Below the pieces are notes generated by a model, which saw only the letters and a program-made list of their open reading frames with translations, made no database searches and was not told the DNA's origin. A stretch of 64,000 bases of DNA from Rhizobium anhuiense (GTDB taxonomy: Bacteria > Pseudomonadota > Alphaproteobacteria > Rhizobiales > Rhizobiaceae): contig NZ_ML133528.1 of the NCBI RefSeq assembly GCF_003985145.1, positions 186,001 to 250,000 of the forward strand, given 5' to 3'. Shown piece by piece: positions 52,437 through 61,316 of this stretch; position 1 is the first letter of the stretch; every line of letters starts with the position of its first letter. Both the position numbers and the translations under genes were made by a program.

Positions 52437-55343
52437 ATGCAGACGAAACAAGCGGCAGGCCGTGAACCGGCAGTCCGGCATGAACAGGAAACCGCCCCGG
52501 CGACAGCGATGCGCGACCTCGATTTCTCCAATATCCTCGATGTCGAATTGCTGCAGAAGCAGTGCGACGCCGTTGCCGAGGCCAACAGCAACCGGCCCGA
52601 CCTCCTGCGCGCCGATCTTCTGGCGGTGCTGAAAAAGGCGAGCGCGGAAGGCCGGCAGAAGGCGCGCGCCGCCCTCTTGGCCGACGGCGGCGGGCTCAAT
52701 TGCGCCTACCGGATTTCCTGGCTGCAGGACCAGATCATCACCGTCCTCTACAATTTTGCCACCGCCCATATCTTTCCGCGGCAGAAGGACAAATTCGCGG
52801 TCACCGCCGTTGGCGGCTATGGCCGCGACACGCTGGCGCCGGGTTCGGATATCGACCTGCTCTTCCTCTTCCTGCCGAGACCGGCCGAAGAGACGCACAA
52901 GGCGGTCGAGTTCATGCTCTACGTGCTCTGGGACATGGGCTTCAAGGTCGGCCACGCCACCCGCACGGTGGAGGAATGCATCGCGCTTTCCAAATCCGAC
53001 ATGACGATCCGCACCGCCATCCTCGAGATGCGCTACATCTGCGGCCTGCAGCGGCTGGAAACCGAGCTCGAGACCCGCTTCGACAAGGAGATCGTCACCG
53101 GCACCGGCCCGGAATTCATCGCCGCCAAGCTTGCCGAGCGCGACGAGCGCCACCGCAAGGCCGGCGACACACGTTATCTCGTCGAACCGAATGTCAAGGA
53201 AGGCAAGGGCGGGCTTCGCGACCTGCACACGCTGTTCTGGATCTCGAAATATTATTATCACGTGCGCGACCAGGCGGAGTTGGTCAAGCTCGGCGTGCTG
53301 TCCAAACACGAATACCGCCTGCTCGAGAAAGCCGACGATTTTCTCTGGGCGGTGCGTTGCCATATGCACTTCCTGACCGGCAAGGCCGAGGAACGCCTGT
53401 CCTTCGACATCCAGCGCGAGATCGCCGAAGCCTTCGGCTACCACACCCGCCCGGGCCTTTCGGCCGTCGAGCGCTTCATGAAGCACTATTTCCTGGTCGC
53501 CAAGGATGTCGGCGATCTCACGCGCATCCTCTGCGCCGCGCTCGAAGACCAGCAGGCGAAGACGATCCCCGGCCTGACCGGCGTCATCAGCCGCTTCACC
53601 CATCGCAACCGCAAGATCGCCGGCAGCGTCGAATTCGTCGAAGACCGCGGCCGCATTACGCTCGCCGATCCGGAAGTCTTCAAGCGCGATCCGGTCAACA
53701 TCATCCGGCTCTTCCACGTCGCCGACATCAACGGGCTGGAATTCCATCCGGACGCGCTGAAACGCGTCACCCGTTCGCTTGCCCTGATCGACAACAGCCT
53801 GCGGGAAAACGACGAGGCGAACCGCCTGTTCATGTCGATCCTGACGTCGAAGCGCGATCCGGCGCTCATCCTGCGCCGCATGAACGAGGCCGGCGTGCTC
53901 GGCCGCTTCATCCCCGAATTCGGCAAGATCGTCGCGATGATGCAGTTCAACATGTATCACCACTATACGGTCGACGAACATCTGATCCGCACCGTCGACA
54001 TTCTCTCCGAGATCGACAAGGGGCGCGCCGAGGAGCTGCATCCGCTTGCCAACAAGCTGATCTCGGGCATCGAGGACCGCGAGGCGCTTTATCTCGCCGT
54101 TCTTCTCCACGACATCGCCAAGGGCCGCCAGGAGGATCATTCGATCGCCGGCGCCCGCGTCGCCCGCAAACTCTGCGCCCGCTTCGCCCTGTCGCAGAAG
54201 CAGACCGAAATCGTCGTCTGGCTGATCGAGGAACATCTGACGATGTCGATGGTGGCGCAGACCCGCGACCTCACCGACCGCAAGACGATCACCGATTTCG
54301 CCGACCGGGTGCAGTCGCTCGAGCGGCTGAAGATGCTGTTGATCCTGACGATCTGCGATATCCGCGCCGTCGGTCCGGGCGTCTGGAACGGCTGGAAGGG
54401 CCAGCTGCTGCGCACCCTCTATTATGAAACCGAATTGCTGCTCGCCGGCGGCTTTTCCGAGGTTTCCCGCAAGGAGCGGGCCAATGCCGCCGCCGAGGCG
54501 CTGCATGCGGCCCTTGCCGACTGGAGCCAGAAGGACCGCAACACCTATACGAAGCTGCACTACCAGCCCTATCTGCTCTCCGTGCCGCTGGAAGACCAGA
54601 TTCGCCACGCGAATTTCATCCGTCAGGCCGACAAAGCGGGCCAGGCGCTCGCCACCACGGTGCGGACCGACAGTTTCCATGCGATCACCGAGATCACCGT
54701 GCTGTCGCCCGACCATCCGCGGCTGCTCGCCGTCATCGCGGGCGCCTGTGCCGCGGCCGGCGCCAACATCGTCGACGCGCAGATCTTCACGACATCGGAC
54801 GGGCGGGCGCTCGACACCATCCATGTCAGCCGCGAATTTCCCGACGATGCCGACGAGCTGCGCCGGGCCGCGACGATCGGCCGGATGATCGAGGATGTGC
54901 TTTCCGGCCGCAAGCGGCTGCCCGAGGTCATCGCCACGCGCACGCGCAACCGCAAGAAAAGCAAGGCCTTCGTCATTCCGCCGTCGGTCAACATCACCAA
55001 CAGCCTGTCGAACAAGTTCACGGTCATCGAGGTCGAATGCCTCGACCGGCCGGGATTGCTGTCGGAAATCACCGCCGTGCTCTCCGATCTGTCGCTCGAC
55101 ATCCAGTCGGCCCGCATCACCACCTTCGGCGAGAAGGTGATCGACACCTTCTACGTCACCGATCTGGTCGGCCAGAAAATCTCCGGCGACAGCAAGCGCG
55201 CCAACATCACCGCCCGGATGAAGGCGGTCATGGCCGAGGAGGAAGACGAGCTGCGCGAGCGCATGCCTTCCGGCATCATCGCGCCGGCCGCCACCGCCCG
55301 GACCCCGACTTCCGCCGAAAAGAAAGCCGGTTCCCCCATATGA
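52437..55343 (+). CDS. glnD: Bifunctional PII uridylyltransferase/uridylyl-removing enzyme
   Basis: A 968-residue sensor of glutamine that modifies PII proteins and so sets nitrogen assimilation. The nucleotidyltransferase motif is GGYGRDTLAPGSDIDLLFL near residues 124-142, the HD hydrolase domain has LLHDIAKGRQEDHS near 557-570, and two C-terminal ACT domains (starting near 738 and 855, for instance VLSPDHPRLLAVIAGACAAAG) bind glutamine. All catalytic residues are present. The 135-base gap upstream should hold its promoter. murJ follows 16 bases after its stop. Confidence 0.97.
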   Translation: MQTKQAAGREPAVRHEQETAPATAMRDLDFSNILDVELLQKQCDAVAEANSNRPDLLRADLLAVLKKASAEGRQKARAALLADGGGLNCAYRISWLQDQIITVLYNFATAHIFPRQKDKFAVTAVGGYGRDTLAPGSDIDLLFLFLPRPAEETHKAVEFMLYVLWDMGFKVGHATRTVEECIALSKSDMTIRTAILEMRYICGLQRLETELETRFDKEIVTGTGPEFIAAKLAERDERHRKAGDTRYLVEPNVKEGKGGLRDLHTLFWISKYYYHVRDQAELVKLGVLSKHEYRLLEKADDFLWAVRCHMHFLTGKAEERLSFDIQREIAEAFGYHTRPGLSAVERFMKHYFLVAKDVGDLTRILCAALEDQQAKTIPGLTGVISRFTHRNRKIAGSVEFVEDRGRITLADPEVFKRDPVNIIRLFHVADINGLEFHPDALKRVTRSLALIDNSLRENDEANRLFMSILTSKRDPALILRRMNEAGVLGRFIPEFGKIVAMMQFNMYHHYTVDEHLIRTVDILSEIDKGRAEELHPLANKLISGIEDREALYLAVLLHDIAKGRQEDHSIAGARVARKLCARFALSQKQTEIVVWLIEEHLTMSMVAQTRDLTDRKTITDFADRVQSLERLKMLLILTICDIRAVGPGVWNGWKGQLLRTLYYETELLLAGGFSEVSRKERANAAAEALHAALADWSQKDRNTYTKLHYQPYLLSVPLEDQIRHANFIRQADKAGQALATTVRTDSFHAITEITVLSPDHPRLLAVIAGACAAAGANIVDAQIFTTSDGRALDTIHVSREFPDDADELRRAATIGRMIEDVLSGRKRLPEVIATRTRNRKKSKAFVIPPSVNITNSLSNKFTVIEVECLDRPGLLSEITAVLSDLSLDIQSARITTFGEKVIDTFYVTDLVGQKISGDSKRANITARMKAVMAEEEDELRERMPSGIIAPAATARTPTSAEKKAGSPI

Positions 55344-55359
55344 GCATGAGCCCCAACGC

Positions 55360-56940
55360 ATGAGCCTCGTCAAGAAATTCGCGACCGTCGGCGGCGCCAC
55401 CCTCGGCAGCCGCATCTTCGGCTTCGCCCGTGAAACGCTGATGGCGGCGGCGCTGGGCACCGGACCGATGGCCGACGTCTTCTACGCCGCCTTCCGCTTT
55501 CCGAACCTCTTCCGCCGGCTGTTTGCCGAGGGCGCTTTCAACGCCGCCTTCGTGCCGCTCTTTGCCAAGGAGATCGAGGCGAACGGCACGGAGGGCGCCA
55601 AGCGCTTTTCGGAAGAAGTCTTCGGCGTGTTGTTTTCGGTGCTGCTGCTCATCACCATCGTGATGGAGCTTGCCATGCCGCTCTTGGTGCGCTTCGTCAT
55701 CGCGCCGGGTTTTGCCGACGATCCCGACAAATTCTCGATCACCATCCGCATGGCTGCGGTGATGTTTCCCTATCTGATGTGCATGTCGCTGACGGCGATG
55801 ATGAGCGGCATGCTGAATTCACTGCATCATTTCTTCGCCGCCGCCATCGCGCCGGTTTTCCTCAACGTGGTGATGATCGGGGCGCTGTTTTATGCGCTCT
55901 ATACCGGCGCCGATCCGCTGGCGACGGCCTGGTATCTCTCCTGGGGCGTTCTTGCCGCCGGCGTGCTGCAGCTCGCCGTCGTCTATGTCGGCGTGCTTGC
56001 GGCCGGCATGAGCATCGGCTTCCGCTTCCCGAAGATGACGCCCAACGTCAAACGGCTGCTGATCCTGGCGGTGCCGGCCGCGGTGACCGGCGGCATCACC
56101 CAGATCAACCAGCTGATCGGCCAGGCGATCGCCTCCTCGCGCGACGGCGCCATCGCAGCGCTGCAATATGCCGACCGCATCTACCAGCTGCCGCTCGGCG
56201 TCGTCGGTGTGGCCGTCGGCGTCGTGCTTCTGCCGGAGCTTGCCCGGGCGCTGAAGGGCGGCAATTTGCGCGAGGCTGGAAACCTGCAGAACCGCTCGAT
56301 CGAATTCGTGCTGTTCCTGACGATTCCCGCCGCCTTCGCGCTCTGGATCCTCTCCGACGAGATCATCCGCGTGCTCTATGAGCGCGGCGCCTTCCATCAG
56401 GAAAACACCGCCGTCGTCGGCGCGATCCTGGCGATTTACGGCATCGGCCTGCCGGCCTTCGTGCTGATCAAGGCGCTGCAGCCGGGGTTTTATGCCCGCG
56501 AGGACACCAAGACGCCGATGCGCTTTTCGGCCATCGCAGTCGCCACCAACTGCGCCACGGCGCTGACCCTCTTCCCCTATATGGGCGCGCCCGGCATCGC
56601 CGTTGCCGAAGCCACCGCCGGCTGGATCAGCACCGTGCTGCTGTTCACCACGCTGTTGCGCCGCGGCCATCTGACATGGGAATGGGCGCTGGCAAAACGC
56701 GCCGCCCTGTTGATCGTCGCCGCAGCCGTCATGGGGGCGGCCATCGTCTTCCTCAAGCAATATTGGGCGCCGTGGCTCGCCTCCGGCGCGCCGCTTCTTA
56801 CCAAGATCGGCGCCCTCGGACTGCTGATTGCGATCGCCATGCTGGTCTATTTTGCCGCCGCCTTCCTGATCGGCGGGGCAGATCTCGGCATGATAAGGCG
56901 CAATCTGAACCGCAAGCCGGCCCCGGCAGAAGACGCGTAA
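55360..56940 (+). CDS. murJ: Lipid II flippase MurJ
   Basis: A 526-residue inner-membrane protein with about 14 hydrophobic segments that flips the peptidoglycan precursor lipid II. The N-terminal region TLGSRIFGFARETLMAAALG and the conserved arginines typical of MurJ/MviN are present, with FNAAFVPLFAKE near residue 58. The C-terminal tail is short and basic. It follows glnD closely, as is usual in rhizobia, and a RIME repeat lies just after its stop. Confidence 0.95.
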   Translation: MSLVKKFATVGGATLGSRIFGFARETLMAAALGTGPMADVFYAAFRFPNLFRRLFAEGAFNAAFVPLFAKEIEANGTEGAKRFSEEVFGVLFSVLLLITIVMELAMPLLVRFVIAPGFADDPDKFSITIRMAAVMFPYLMCMSLTAMMSGMLNSLHHFFAAAIAPVFLNVVMIGALFYALYTGADPLATAWYLSWGVLAAGVLQLAVVYVGVLAAGMSIGFRFPKMTPNVKRLLILAVPAAVTGGITQINQLIGQAIASSRDGAIAALQYADRIYQLPLGVVGVAVGVVLLPELARALKGGNLREAGNLQNRSIEFVLFLTIPAAFALWILSDEIIRVLYERGAFHQENTAVVGAILAIYGIGLPAFVLIKALQPGFYAREDTKTPMRFSAIAVATNCATALTLFPYMGAPGIAVAEATAGWISTVLLFTTLLRRGHLTWEWALAKRAALLIVAAAVMGAAIVFLKQYWAPWLASGAPLLTKIGALGLLIAIAMLVYFAAAFLIGGADLGMIRRNLNRKPAPAEDA

Positions 56941-56950
56941 TCGCGCTGTA

Positions 56951-57053
56951 GCGCATCGGCCCGAAAATCGGAATCGATTTTCGGAAAGCGCGATGCGAAG
57001 ATTGAAAGTGTTAGAGCGTCCTTTGTGCGTCCGAAAGGACGCACGGCGCTCTA
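56951..57053. repeat. RIME-type mosaic palindromic element
   Basis: About 103 bases made of two palindromes in a row. The first has outer arms GCATCG/CGATGC (56953-56958, 56991-56996) and an inner stem CCGAAAATCG/CGATTTTCGG with loop GAAT. The second has outer arms AGAGCG/CGCTCT and an inner stem GTGCGTCC/GGACGCAC with loop GAAA (57013-57052). Two adjacent large palindromes in about 106 bases is the description I recall for the Rhizobium intergenic mosaic element RIME1. It lies between murJ and a broken peptidase gene and could end the transcripts of both. Confidence 0.8.
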
Positions 57054-57479
57054 GCAGTCGACCCAGCGCCTTTGCGGTCCGACGTCGACATGGACGATGC
57101 CATTGCAATAGGTGCCGATGCCGCCGATGCCGGGCGCACTTCTTGCCGCCGCGATGATGGTGCGTTACGAGAGACCGGGCATCCTGATATCGGCCGCCAG
57201 GCATTTCCCATGTAGGGAGCCATGGCGGCGGGGATGCGGTCTGTGGCCAGAGGTTATTACCGGGCGTCGCCCGGTCTTTGCGGCAATATGCGACAAGATC
57301 GCCCGCAGCCGTTCGGGAAAGCAGCCGGCCCGGACGCTGACGGTCTGCACTGTGTAGGCGGTGCGCGCCTCATGTTTGGGAAGATGGACAGCGTGCCTTT
57401 TGATCTCTTGACCGACAGCACCCGTTGCTGATTGTAGGGCGAAAAGGCCTGCCATGGCGAGCAAAGTTGCGTTCTGCAT
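57051..57479 (-). pseudogene. Broken exported M15-type (YcbK/DUF882-like) peptidase gene
   Basis: The minus-strand frame starts at the ATG 57479 with a signal peptide (MQNATLLAMAGLFALQSATG) and a Peptidase_M15_3-like domain: RAILSHIAAKTGRRPVITSGHR, then SLHGKCLAADI with the metal-binding His and Asp. An in-frame TAA at 57165-57167 stops it after 104 codons. The same frame continues without shift for 37 more codons (RTIIAAARSAPGIGGIGTYC, then VHVDVGPQRRWVDC) to a TAG at 57053-57051, and this tail contains the second metal histidine VHVD. So one nonsense change separates the domain halves. The intact protein would cut or bind peptidoglycan peptides. A sequencing error is an alternative. Confidence 0.75.
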
Positions 57480-57665
57480 GGTCGCTCCGATCGGCTATCC
57501 GGCGACCCCAACGGCACCGGCATCAGGCGGAGGATTTTCAGTTCAAAAAAAGCTTTTCTGTGAAATTTTATACTCAATTGTGAGTAAACAGCTTGATCAA
57601 TTCGGCTTAAAATAACGGATATTTCCGATCCAAAATGGAATAAACGTCTCAATCGGGAGATAGAC
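57480..57665. other. AT-rich divergent region with small palindrome
   Basis: The gap between the broken peptidase gene and the VOC gene is unusually AT-rich. It contains the inverted repeat ACTCA-ATTG-TGAGT at 57572-57585 and, on the minus strand, TATAAA directly next to it, which may be the -10 region of the peptidase gene. No gene seen. Confidence 0.4.
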
Positions 57666-58064
57666 ATGACGATCCAGTCGCTTTTCCTCGTCACCCTCGT
57701 GGTCGACGACTACGACCGCGCCAAGACCTTTTATTGCGATGCCCTCGGCTTCGACTGCCTGCAGGATGAGCGACAGCCAGAGGGCAAACGTTGGGTGGTG
57801 GTGAAGCCCAAGGGCGAAGACGGAGCGGCGTTTCTGCTGGCGCAGGCGGCAAATGCGGCGCAGCGGGCGGCAATCGGCAATCAAACGGGCGGGCGTGTCG
57901 GCTTCTTTCTGAAGACCGACGATTTCATGCGCGACCATGCCGCGATGCTGGCCGCCGGCGTGCGTTTTCTGGAGGCGCCGCGCCATGAGCTCTACGGCAC
58001 GGTCGCGGTCTTTGCGGATCCCTACGGCAACACCTTCGATCTGATCCAGCATCACGCGGCCTGA
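57666..58064 (+). CDS. VOC-family (glyoxalase/dioxygenase fold) protein
   Basis: A 132-residue protein with the paired beta-alpha-beta-beta-beta modules of the vicinal oxygen chelate superfamily: FLVTLVVDDYDRAKTFYCDALGF at the start (in part) and GVRFLEAPRHELYGTVAVFADPYGN near residues 98-122, ending FDLIQ. The metal-site acid of the second module (DPYGNTFDL region) is visible. Members include glyoxalases, fosfomycin-resistance enzymes and dioxygenases; the substrate cannot be assigned. Confidence 0.85.
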   Translation: MTIQSLFLVTLVVDDYDRAKTFYCDALGFDCLQDERQPEGKRWVVVKPKGEDGAAFLLAQAANAAQRAAIGNQTGGRVGFFLKTDDFMRDHAAMLAAGVRFLEAPRHELYGTVAVFADPYGNTFDLIQHHAA

Positions 58065-58157
58065 ACCCCTTGATTGCGACCGGGCGGCCGTGCATAAGCC
58101 GCGGCGTTAGCAACATGGGTGAAAACCCTGCCGCATAACGCAGCAATTTGAACTGTT

Positions 58158-58197
58158 ACAGCGTCCTTTGCGCGCCTGAAAAGACGCGCGGCGCTGT
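58158..58197. repeat. Single-palindrome RIME-like repeat upstream of trpS
   Basis: ACAGCG and CGCTGT form the outer arms and GCGCG/CGCGC the inner stem around GAAA. Its sequence (AGCGTCCTTTGCGCG, then GACGCGCGGCGCT) is nearly the same as the second half of the element at 57013-57052. Only this palindrome is well preserved; the 70 bases before it look like a decayed first half. Confidence 0.7.
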
Positions 58198-58226
58198 GGG
58201 CCCTCCACCAGCCTATTGAGGACGAC

Positions 58227-59291
58227 ATGAGCGAATTCAAGAAACTCGTATTCTCCGGCGTGCAGCCGACCGGCAATCTGCATCTCGGCAATTATCTCGG
58301 CGCGATCCGCCGGTTCGTGGCGCTGCAGGAAGGCAATGACTGCATCTATTGCGTCGTCGACATGCATGCGCTCACCGCCCAACTCGTGCATGAGGACATG
58401 CCGAGCCAGACGCGCTCGATCGCCGCCGCCTTCATCGCCGCCGGCATCGATCCGGAAAAACATATCGTCTTCAACCAGTCGGCCGTGCCGCAGCATGCCG
58501 AACTCGCCTGGATCTTCAACTGCGTCGCCCGCATCGGCTGGATGAACCGCATGACGCAGTTCAAGGATAAGGCCGGCAAGGACCGCGAGCAGGCCTCGCT
58601 CGGGCTTTACGCCTATCCGAGCCTGATGGCGGCCGACATTCTCGTCTATCGCGCCACCCATGTGCCAGTCGGTGAGGACCAGAAGCAGCATCTGGAGCTT
58701 GCCCGCGACATCGCGATGAAGTTCAACCTCGATTATGTCGAGCATATCGGCAGGACCGACTACGGCATCGACATCACCGTCGGCAACGAGCCGGTGCATG
58801 CCTATTTCCCGATGGTCGAGCCGCTGATCGGCGGACCGGCGCCGCGGGTCATGTCGCTGCGCGACGGCACCAAGAAAATGTCGAAATCCGATCCTTCCGA
58901 CCTGTCGCGCATCAACCTGATGGACGACGAGGACGCGATCTCGAAGAAGATCCGCAAGGCAAAGACCGATCCGGACGGTTTGCCGAGCGAGGTCGACGGG
59001 CTGCAGGGCCGTCCGGAAGCCGACAATCTGGTGGCGATCTATGCAGCACTTGCCGACAAGTCGAAGGCGGATGTGCTGGCCGAATTCGGTGGCCAGCAAT
59101 TCTCCGTCTTCAAGCCGGCGCTGGTCGACCTCGCCATCCAGGTACTGGCGCCGATCACCGGCGAAATGCGCCGGCTGATGGACGACACCAGCCACATCGA
59201 CGCCATCCTGCGCCAGGGCGGCGAGCGCGCCAGGGCCCGCGCCGAGGTGACGATGCGCCAGGTGCGCGACGTCATCGGCTTCCTCTACTGA
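58227..59291 (+). CDS. trpS: Tryptophanyl-tRNA synthetase
   Basis: A 354-residue class I synthetase that charges tRNA-Trp. The HIGH-type motif is PTGNLHLGNYLGA near residues 12-24 and the KMSKS motif is KKMSKSDP near 212-219. GAGGACGAC lies before the ATG. A strong terminator follows, so it is transcribed separately from the downstream genes. Confidence 0.97.
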   Translation: MSEFKKLVFSGVQPTGNLHLGNYLGAIRRFVALQEGNDCIYCVVDMHALTAQLVHEDMPSQTRSIAAAFIAAGIDPEKHIVFNQSAVPQHAELAWIFNCVARIGWMNRMTQFKDKAGKDREQASLGLYAYPSLMAADILVYRATHVPVGEDQKQHLELARDIAMKFNLDYVEHIGRTDYGIDITVGNEPVHAYFPMVEPLIGGPAPRVMSLRDGTKKMSKSDPSDLSRINLMDDEDAISKKIRKAKTDPDGLPSEVDGLQGRPEADNLVAIYAALADKSKADVLAEFGGQQFSVFKPALVDLAIQVLAPITGEMRRLMDDTSHIDAILRQGGERARARAEVTMRQVRDVIGFLY

Positions 59292-59300
59292 GATAGATCT

Positions 59301-59335
59301 CCTCTTCTCCCCGCCGCGGGAGAAGAGGATTTTCT
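59301..59335 (+). terminator. Rho-independent terminator of trpS
   Basis: CCTCTTCTCCC and GGGAGAAGAGG form an 11-bp perfect stem with a 6-base loop, followed by ATTTTCTTCT, 10 bases after the stop. Confidence 0.88.
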
Positions 59336-59399
59336 TCTCGGACATCAGGGCAAAAACTGGGCTTGCAAATTTCCCGCTTCGGGTGTCAGAGTCCGCGCC

Positions 59400-59891
59400 A
59401 TGGTATCGAAACGACTCTCACGGCTCGAAGGTCATCGCCGCAAATTCATGGCGGTGATCGACGGTACACCCGAATGCCAACGCGCCGTTCATTATGCCGG
59501 CCGGCGCGCGAAGAATTCCAATGGCGGGCTGGTGCTGCTCTACGTCATCCCCGACGGGGATTTCCAGCAATGGCTTGGAGTCGAGGAGATCATGCGGGCG
59601 GAAGCGCGCGAGGAGGCCGAGGCGGTCGTTGCCAAGATCGCCCAGATCGTGCGCGAAACGATCGGTATCGAGCCCGAGATCGTCATCCGCGAGGGCAGTG
59701 CCGCCGAACAGATCAATACCGTGATCGAGGAAGACCGCGACGTGGCGATCCTGGTCCTGGCCGCCGGTTCGGCCAAGGAAGGCCCGGGGCCGCTGGTCTC
59801 GTCGGTCGCCGGCCGCGCCGCCGCCTTTCCGATCCCGGTCACCGTGCTGCCGGATACGCTGACCAACGAGGAAATCGACGCCCTCTGCTAG
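59400..59891 (+). CDS. Universal stress protein (UspA family)
   Basis: A 163-residue single Usp domain. The N-terminal strand (HRRKFMAVIDGTPECQRAVHYAG) is followed by VLLYVIPDGDF and near the end by the nucleotide-loop region ILVLAAGSAKEGPGPLVSSVAG and VTVLPDTLT, but the loop departs from the ATP-binding GxxGxxxxxxxxxG(S/T) pattern, so ATP binding is uncertain. There is no good ribosome binding site before the ATG at 59400. The next gene begins 106 bases on with its own promoter. Confidence 0.87.
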   Translation: MVSKRLSRLEGHRRKFMAVIDGTPECQRAVHYAGRRAKNSNGGLVLLYVIPDGDFQQWLGVEEIMRAEAREEAEAVVAKIAQIVRETIGIEPEIVIREGSAAEQINTVIEEDRDVAILVLAAGSAKEGPGPLVSSVAGRAAAFPIPVTVLPDTLTNEEIDALC

Positions 59892-59912
59892 CTTTTCTTG
59901 AGTACAAGTCTC

Positions 59913-59941
59913 TTGATTAGCTCAGGCAATGGGCTTATCTT
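59913..59941 (+). promoter_or_regulatory. Candidate promoter of nfuA
   Basis: TTGATT (59913-59918) and TATCTT (59936-59941) are 17 bases apart. The start would be about 50 bases before the nfuA ATG. Confidence 0.45.
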
Positions 59942-59997
59942 CTTTTGAAGAATTCTAAAGACGGCGGAGCCGACGGGCCGTCCGCATGGAGAACCAG

Positions 59998-60564
59998 ATG
60001 TTCATTCAGACCGAAGCCACGCCGAACCCCGCCACGCAGAAGTTCCTGCCGGGCAAGGTGGTGATGGAAAACGGCACGGCCGAGTTCCGCAGCGCGCAAG
60101 AAGCTGAAGCGTCGCCGCTCGCCGCCCGCCTGTTCGAAATCCCCGGCGTCACCGGCGTCTATTTCGGCTATGATTTCATATCCGTCTCCAAGGACAATGC
60201 CGAATGGCAGCATCTTAAGCCGGCTATATTGGGCTCGATCATGGAGCACTTCATGTCCGGCAAGCCGGTTATGGGCGATGCCTCCATCCTCTCCGAAGAC
60301 GCCGATGCCGGCGACGAATTCTTCGACGAAGGCGATGAATCGATCGTGCTGACCATCAAGGAGCTTCTGGAGACCCGCGTGCGCCCGGCCGTTGCCCAGG
60401 ACGGCGGCGACATCACCTTCCGCGGCTTCAAGGACGGCAAGGTCTATTTGAACATGAAGGGTTCTTGCGCCGGCTGCCCATCCTCGACGGCAACGCTGAA
60501 GCACGGCGTGCAGAACCTGCTGCGCCATTTCGTTCCGGAAGTGCAGGAAGTGATTGCCGCTTAA
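59998..60564 (+). CDS. nfuA: NfuA-type iron-sulfur cluster carrier
   Basis: A 188-residue protein with an Nfu N-terminal domain (MFIQTEATPNPATQKFLPG, about residues 1-90) and a NifU-like C-terminal domain that carries the cluster-binding cysteines in GSCAGCPSST near 153-162. It delivers 4Fe-4S clusters to targets; MiaB, encoded 3 kb downstream in the same series, is a 4Fe-4S enzyme that such carriers serve. The ATG at 59998 has GGAGA six bases before it; an upstream ATG at 59986 lacks one. Confidence 0.95.
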   Translation: MFIQTEATPNPATQKFLPGKVVMENGTAEFRSAQEAEASPLAARLFEIPGVTGVYFGYDFISVSKDNAEWQHLKPAILGSIMEHFMSGKPVMGDASILSEDADAGDEFFDEGDESIVLTIKELLETRVRPAVAQDGGDITFRGFKDGKVYLNMKGSCAGCPSSTATLKHGVQNLLRHFVPEVQEVIAA

Positions 60565-60653
60565 AAATCTTGAATTCGTCCCTGTCGTTCATCTCAGGTT
60601 CGGCCAGGCGAATTTATCGATAGGCGACACTGGTTTATTCGGAAATTGATGGC

Positions 60654-61316
60654 ATGATCATTCTGGCGCTCGACACGGCAGGTGTAGATTGCGCTGCCGG
60701 CGTCTACGACAGCGGCAGGAATACGATGCTGGGGGAGGCATCGGACATGATCGGCAAGGGGCATGCTGAACATCTGATTGGTATCGTCGATCGCGCGCTG
60801 GATCAGGCGGGACTTGCCCTTTCTGATATCGACCGGCTTGCCGTCACCATCGGTCCCGGCTCCTTTACCGGTATCCGCGTCGGTGTTGCCGCAGCCCGCG
60901 GTTTTGCGCTTTCCCTCAATGTGCCGGCCGTCGGCGTTACCACGCTCGAAGTCATGGCCGCTGCCCAGCGCGACAAGACGCCTGATCGCGCGGTGCTCGC
61001 GGCAATGGACGCCAAGCGGGACGAAATCTATCTCCAATCCTTTGCAGCCGACGGTTCTCCGCTCGACGCCCCCCGGGCGGTCAGCATTGGGGAGGCCCAG
61101 GCTTTTGCCGCCGGCTTCGACGGCGAGATCACCGGTTCGGCAACACCGCTGCTGAAGGCGGATGCCGGCGGCGATCACGCCAACCGATTCCCGATCTCCA
61201 TGGTGGCGCGCCTCGGTGCTGCCGCCTCCCCCGATTCCGGAAAGCCGAAGCCCCTTTATCTGCGCGGACCCGATGCCAAGCCGCAGGCCGGGTATGCGAT
61301 TGCCCGACGAGTATGA
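60654..61316 (+). CDS. tsaB: tRNA threonylcarbamoyladenosine biosynthesis protein TsaB
   Basis: A 220-residue protein of the ASKHA fold that scaffolds TsaD and TsaE for t6A37 synthesis in tRNAs decoding ANN. It starts MIILALDTAGVDCAAGV and has the conserved VTIGPGSFTGIRVGVAAARG near residues 64-83. It overlaps rimI by four bases, the common tsaB-rimI arrangement. Confidence 0.95.
   Translation: MIILALDTAGVDCAAGVYDSGRNTMLGEASDMIGKGHAEHLIGIVDRALDQAGLALSDIDRLAVTIGPGSFTGIRVGVAAARGFALSLNVPAVGVTTLEVMAAAQRDKTPDRAVLAAMDAKRDEIYLQSFAADGSPLDAPRAVSIGEAQAFAAGFDGEITGSATPLLKADAGGDHANRFPISMVARLGAAASPDSGKPKPLYLRGPDAKPQAGYAIARRV

Noticed and set aside
57011..57223. Separate small minus-strand open frame at the RIME element
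   Set aside because: It is out of frame with the peptidase remnant and has no family; the overlapping frame of the broken peptidase explains the region better.
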